Source: Saprospiraceae bacterium
Lineage (GTDB): Bacteria > Bacteroidota > Bacteroidia > Chitinophagales > Saprospiraceae
Direction: 5' to 3'
DNA length: 64,000 bases
NCBI GenBank assembly: GCA_020628095.1
Contig: JAHDFP010000014.1
Coordinates: 1-64,000, forward strand
Under the pieces are notes generated by a model. The model ran no database searches. It was given only the letters and a program-made list of their open reading frames with translations, and was not told where the DNA came from. Within the stretch, counting starts at the first letter, position 1, and each line of letters begins with the position of its first letter. Shown here piece after piece: positions 63,301-64,000 of the stretch. The translations under genes and the position numbers were made by a program.

Positions 63301-64000
63301 CCAGACTCATCATGATACCAGAGATAGCGCTGATACTCCTGATACGCTGTCAGGTCCGCCGCATCATAATCTCTAAACTGACAGTCAAACATATAAAAGG
63401 TGTAGCTCGCGGGAGGTTCCTGATCACCCACCGGAATAATCGTCAGGTTCTGCACCAGCTCGCAGTCACAGTCCGCAGAGATCGTTGTAACACTTATCTG
63501 ATTTTGGTCCAGCACCTGCTGCAGCGTTATATTATCAGATCCTAACCAACCACCACTATCTGGATTTTGGTCAGACCATGCCTCACTCGGATCATATCCC
63601 GATCTCAGATCTTCTGTGCATACCCTTATCTCGGCCAACTCTTCCAGTGTTGGTTTTACGATTATGTCCATGCAGGGGTTGCCAACATAATCAGCAATAG
63701 AACAAAGATTATTTTCACATGGTCCATACACTTTATTTATGCAAATCGTAAATGCCGTCTCCTCAGTAACCGAGGGCAAGCTCAATAAAGGAGTGGCGAA
63801 ACCGCCCTCTTCTATCATATTATAAGTGCCATCCGATTCTCCATCAATGGGTGGATCAAAAAACCACCAAAAACAAATACTAGCCTCATCATCGTAAGTA
63901 TCACCAGGATTATTATGCCCATCACGGAACTCCGTCCACGAGTCCCCATTATGCAATACATTAAATCTCAATTGCTGTCCTGAACAAAAGACAGTAGTTT
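57369..64000 (-). CDS. Giant LRR surface protein with CHU_C type IX sorting domain (partial)
   Basis: At least 2210 aa; the frame is still open at the right edge, so the N-terminus is missing. It has Ig/PKD-like regions with repeats of 'GCDSIVNV', a pair of plant-like leucine-rich-repeat domains ('NNLTGEIPKEIGSL'), and a C-terminal gliding-motility-associated domain ('TPNNDGVNEVLVIPGY', 'ISVFNRWGQLVYE'), the type IX secretion signal. The two LRR domains are a tandem 1140-bp duplication (58161-59300, 59301-60440). Probably a surface adhesin; followed by its PorP/SprF partner. Confidence 0.9.
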   Translation of the reverse strand, partial: TTVFCSGQQLRFNVLHNGDSWTEFRDGHNNPGDTYDDEASICFWWFFDPPIDGESDGTYNMIEEGGFATPLLSLPSVTEETAFTICINKVYGPCENNLCSIADYVGNPCMDIIVKPTLEELAEIRVCTEDLRSGYDPSEAWSDQNPDSGGWLGSDNITLQQVLDQNQISVTTISADCDCELVQNLTIIPVGDQEPPASYTFYMFDCQFRDYDAADLTAYQEYQRYLWYHDESGNVIGIDRDYQNELIPLDKNVQTDWEGKRCECPIEVSVFTTDIEGQIIEGGCGPSGTEYSWEMIDLDNSFSEWPDEVLCRSYDWVLCDDFSQAIVESNTNNRKPIIEISGAEEGQYCIKAELVFKNYDYPVGTPEETDYCVQYFGPYLLETKGFSPLDIIGSTEICSADLDEKMFSIASAAGSGDNYVWDVSTTGAVVTSINASGTEVILDLTAHDFMECITVTGSTACGTSTVDLCLSQVSSFSYDLREELCPEDEIIVNGNIYNQSNPVGTEIMQGADGCDSIVNVELRFFQSWVSEIDMILCEGDNIRVGNTIYSEANPTGSETLTDYNGCDSIVNVSLSFMPGHDLDLRCEPEAGGVLFQWETSPDIKELSANYTINNRLPVTRVTLAPSQNYYLVGGLDNYDQVSLRLSARLDNDCMVISETSCREIPDRYYEINCGDRFLQCGLQELNNTTIDNGTIDEQPLSGCYQERLYNPWMYSFVAGGSSASFYVDLDDAFITWESWENPPCQDLGLNISIIEDCGGNCFYQEWQCGNDTRTISVDNLVIGDTYHLVIDGCCESIYYGVRVTADVDWDYELPDLDDVTIESRLTTTDNTTLPENSFCLDNEGVLISARGLRNNIDLDNLKANWQWTITGPDANNVRWQETKYAGTNGTGSIIDYGSNTDYDLIYGGNEILLNFPTFGDYVICLEEYSTYCDMSVSGEPACIELSILDSPTQDFGEYDLCRLYMEEDSWFPPSVTIDGVSVDWQGDAISAHDLGPDGYVEYMDDEDDSGCPTTQKIRINLIGANKSNTEIIDIHLLDCQTYGSYIWEGVVIQDNTSYNNVCGLLMSRSDLTDDRGVQCDSVYILNVYPIEVGDSLSILGCGPAGVQVEPVIYRRDGKTFDLSSATYDWYDAETNANVADSKIAELTPGQTYCVIIDGMVIDDYTSMPSECYLEYCYLIPDPDVGTPCDDNNPLTVDDVIQDDCSCRGEIPTSCRVRDSIALMALYNATNGSEWTNSDNWGTSNPLDLWHGVETDAQGCVTCLDMNGVQDCAPNFEERLGNNLVGELPDEIGLMQQLVRLDLDYNKLTGSIPSTISNMVSLEEIKMISNRLTGELPVTIVDLPVLNRIDLRYNNITGTIPDNIGKLTSLDVLVLSHNNIEGEIPSSLGQLTNLKDIWLDYNNLTGEIPTEIYNLTNLYTIFLQSNELTGTISPRIGNLKELATIDFSDNNLTGEIPKEIGSLPWLMDLFLYSNNLTGEIPQEIADHPELTYISLAENNLTGEIPEGIGRNPFFARLHLYDNNLSGCFPASLSRLCDIDHDFHNNPQLPFSGDFDRLCLGEDEIGASCDDNNPRTFDDVIQADCSCAGDVLTDCRVRDSIALMALYHATNGPEWTNSENWGTSNPLDQWFGVETDAQGCVTCLDLNGVIQCTSAPLIERLGNNLIGELPDEIGLMEQLVKLDLDNNQLTGSIPSTISDMISLEELWIKYNQLTGELPSTLVDMPELRWIDLSSNNISGTLPEDLGKITNLEILVLSDNNIEGEIPPSLGQIANLTDIRLDRNNLTGEIPIEIYNLSNLTAIILQGNELTGTISPRIGDLEELYLIDFSDNNLTGEIPKEIGSLQLLSDLNLYSNNLTGRIPKELADNIDLSYLSLADNNLSGEIPEEIGNIPFLGQIHLNENQLSGCFPATFSRFCNMEYDFSNNPQLPFSGDFDRFCAGEDQIGAPCDDGDPQTSDEAITENCLCQRVMPCEDVYALIDTVLCTDEFVMVNGVVYQEDNPEGQEIIPLSNGCDSIVDIMISSVLTPKAQDDYYTVEDDPYIIIEVLVNDNYEDISSLSIEVYGVENILSFDIMDDYTIEIDVEDITLPEARLYYEICSKDCDDECSEAEVLIEIITSKNYDKGVLTPNNDGVNEVLVIPGYKENEVIPESKISVFNRWGQLVYETTNYKNDWRGNYMSNPDSPLPEGIYYYQMHDKDYKSFLGSRSIIR
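58161..60440. repeat. Tandem 1140-bp duplication inside the giant gene
   Basis: Landmarks recur at exactly 1140-bp spacing: the GCACCGATCT segment at 58164 and 59304 and its diverged counterpart near 60441. Each unit encodes a 'CRVRDSIALMALY' cap, about ten LRRs and a Cys-rich end, 380 codons, which keeps the frame. Confidence 0.8.

Overview
The window looks like a chromosomal segment of a Bacteroidota bacterium, most likely of the Saprospiria/Lewinella type. That placement is an inference from gene content: a PorP/SprF-type membrane protein beside a giant protein with a gliding-motility (CHU_C) C-terminal domain, an ECF sigma/FecR/TonB-receptor(STN)/DUF4249 cluster, tRNA genes without encoded CCA, and no Shine-Dalgarno sequences. 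Core genes are near 40-45% GC. Several accessory blocks are clearly AT-richer (1-2375, 14157-15060, 27731-29023, 36554-38135, 42791-44392, 54104-55375).

Layout. 1-3059: small AT-rich hypothetical genes, one a secreted H-type lectin. 3283-5367: a helix-hairpin-helix outer-membrane-type protein. 5421-12736: an RNA-repair/tRNA island made of a WYL regulator, divergent rtcB, candidate small RNAs with terminators, 14 linearly encoded divergent tRNAs, a TPR protein, a slipin, and two tRNAs that I can only assemble if the genes are circularly permuted (10014-10181). 12772-13965: NamZ/DUF1343. 14157-19877: a conflict cassette of an LRR-ROCO GTPase ending in an EAD11-like domain, a tiny basic protein, a NUC1-type endonuclease, and an EAD11-CHAT protease. 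19991-22096: HxlR regulator, DinB and a beta-propeller lipoprotein. 22259-27413: a type-I-secretion-like operon. 27731-29867: membrane and hypothetical proteins. 30057-36397: cytochrome c peroxidase, an exonuclease/GIY-YIG protein, DinB, and an mrp-nifU-pyrF-SRPBCC operon. 36554-38135: a PIN toxin-antitoxin pair and DUF4304. 38561-42726: a RibF-glycosyltransferase fusion, an RluA-type enzyme and Amt. 42791-44392: YefM/YoeB and a TIR-like protein. 44550-47134: TPR lipoprotein, tRNA-Ser, Crp/Fnr. 47261-52711: the TonB/FecR/sigma cluster. 52877-55375: lipoprotein, tRNA-His, TIR protein, XRE. 55561-64000: TPR protein, PorP/SprF and a giant LRR/CHU_C surface protein that runs off the right edge.

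Most notable is the RtcB island. In two adjacent units the T-arm and 3' acceptor strand precede the 5' acceptor strand, D-arm and anticodon segment, and the separated strands are complementary at the acceptor stem, at the anticodon stem (unit A) and at the long variable arm (unit B). In these units the break would lie in the anticodon loop or the variable arm, where an RNA ligase such as RtcB could seal it. A 19-bp inverted repeat between the WYL gene and rtcB recurs with 17/19 identity just upstream of the permuted units, suggesting co-regulation. A 259-nt RNA domain closed by a 12-bp helix follows them. I read this as a stress-inducible tRNA repair and replacement locus; its function is inference.

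The second candidate system is the ROCO/EAD11 - nuclease - EAD11/CHAT cassette, which has the parts of a sensor, a protease and a nuclease effector.
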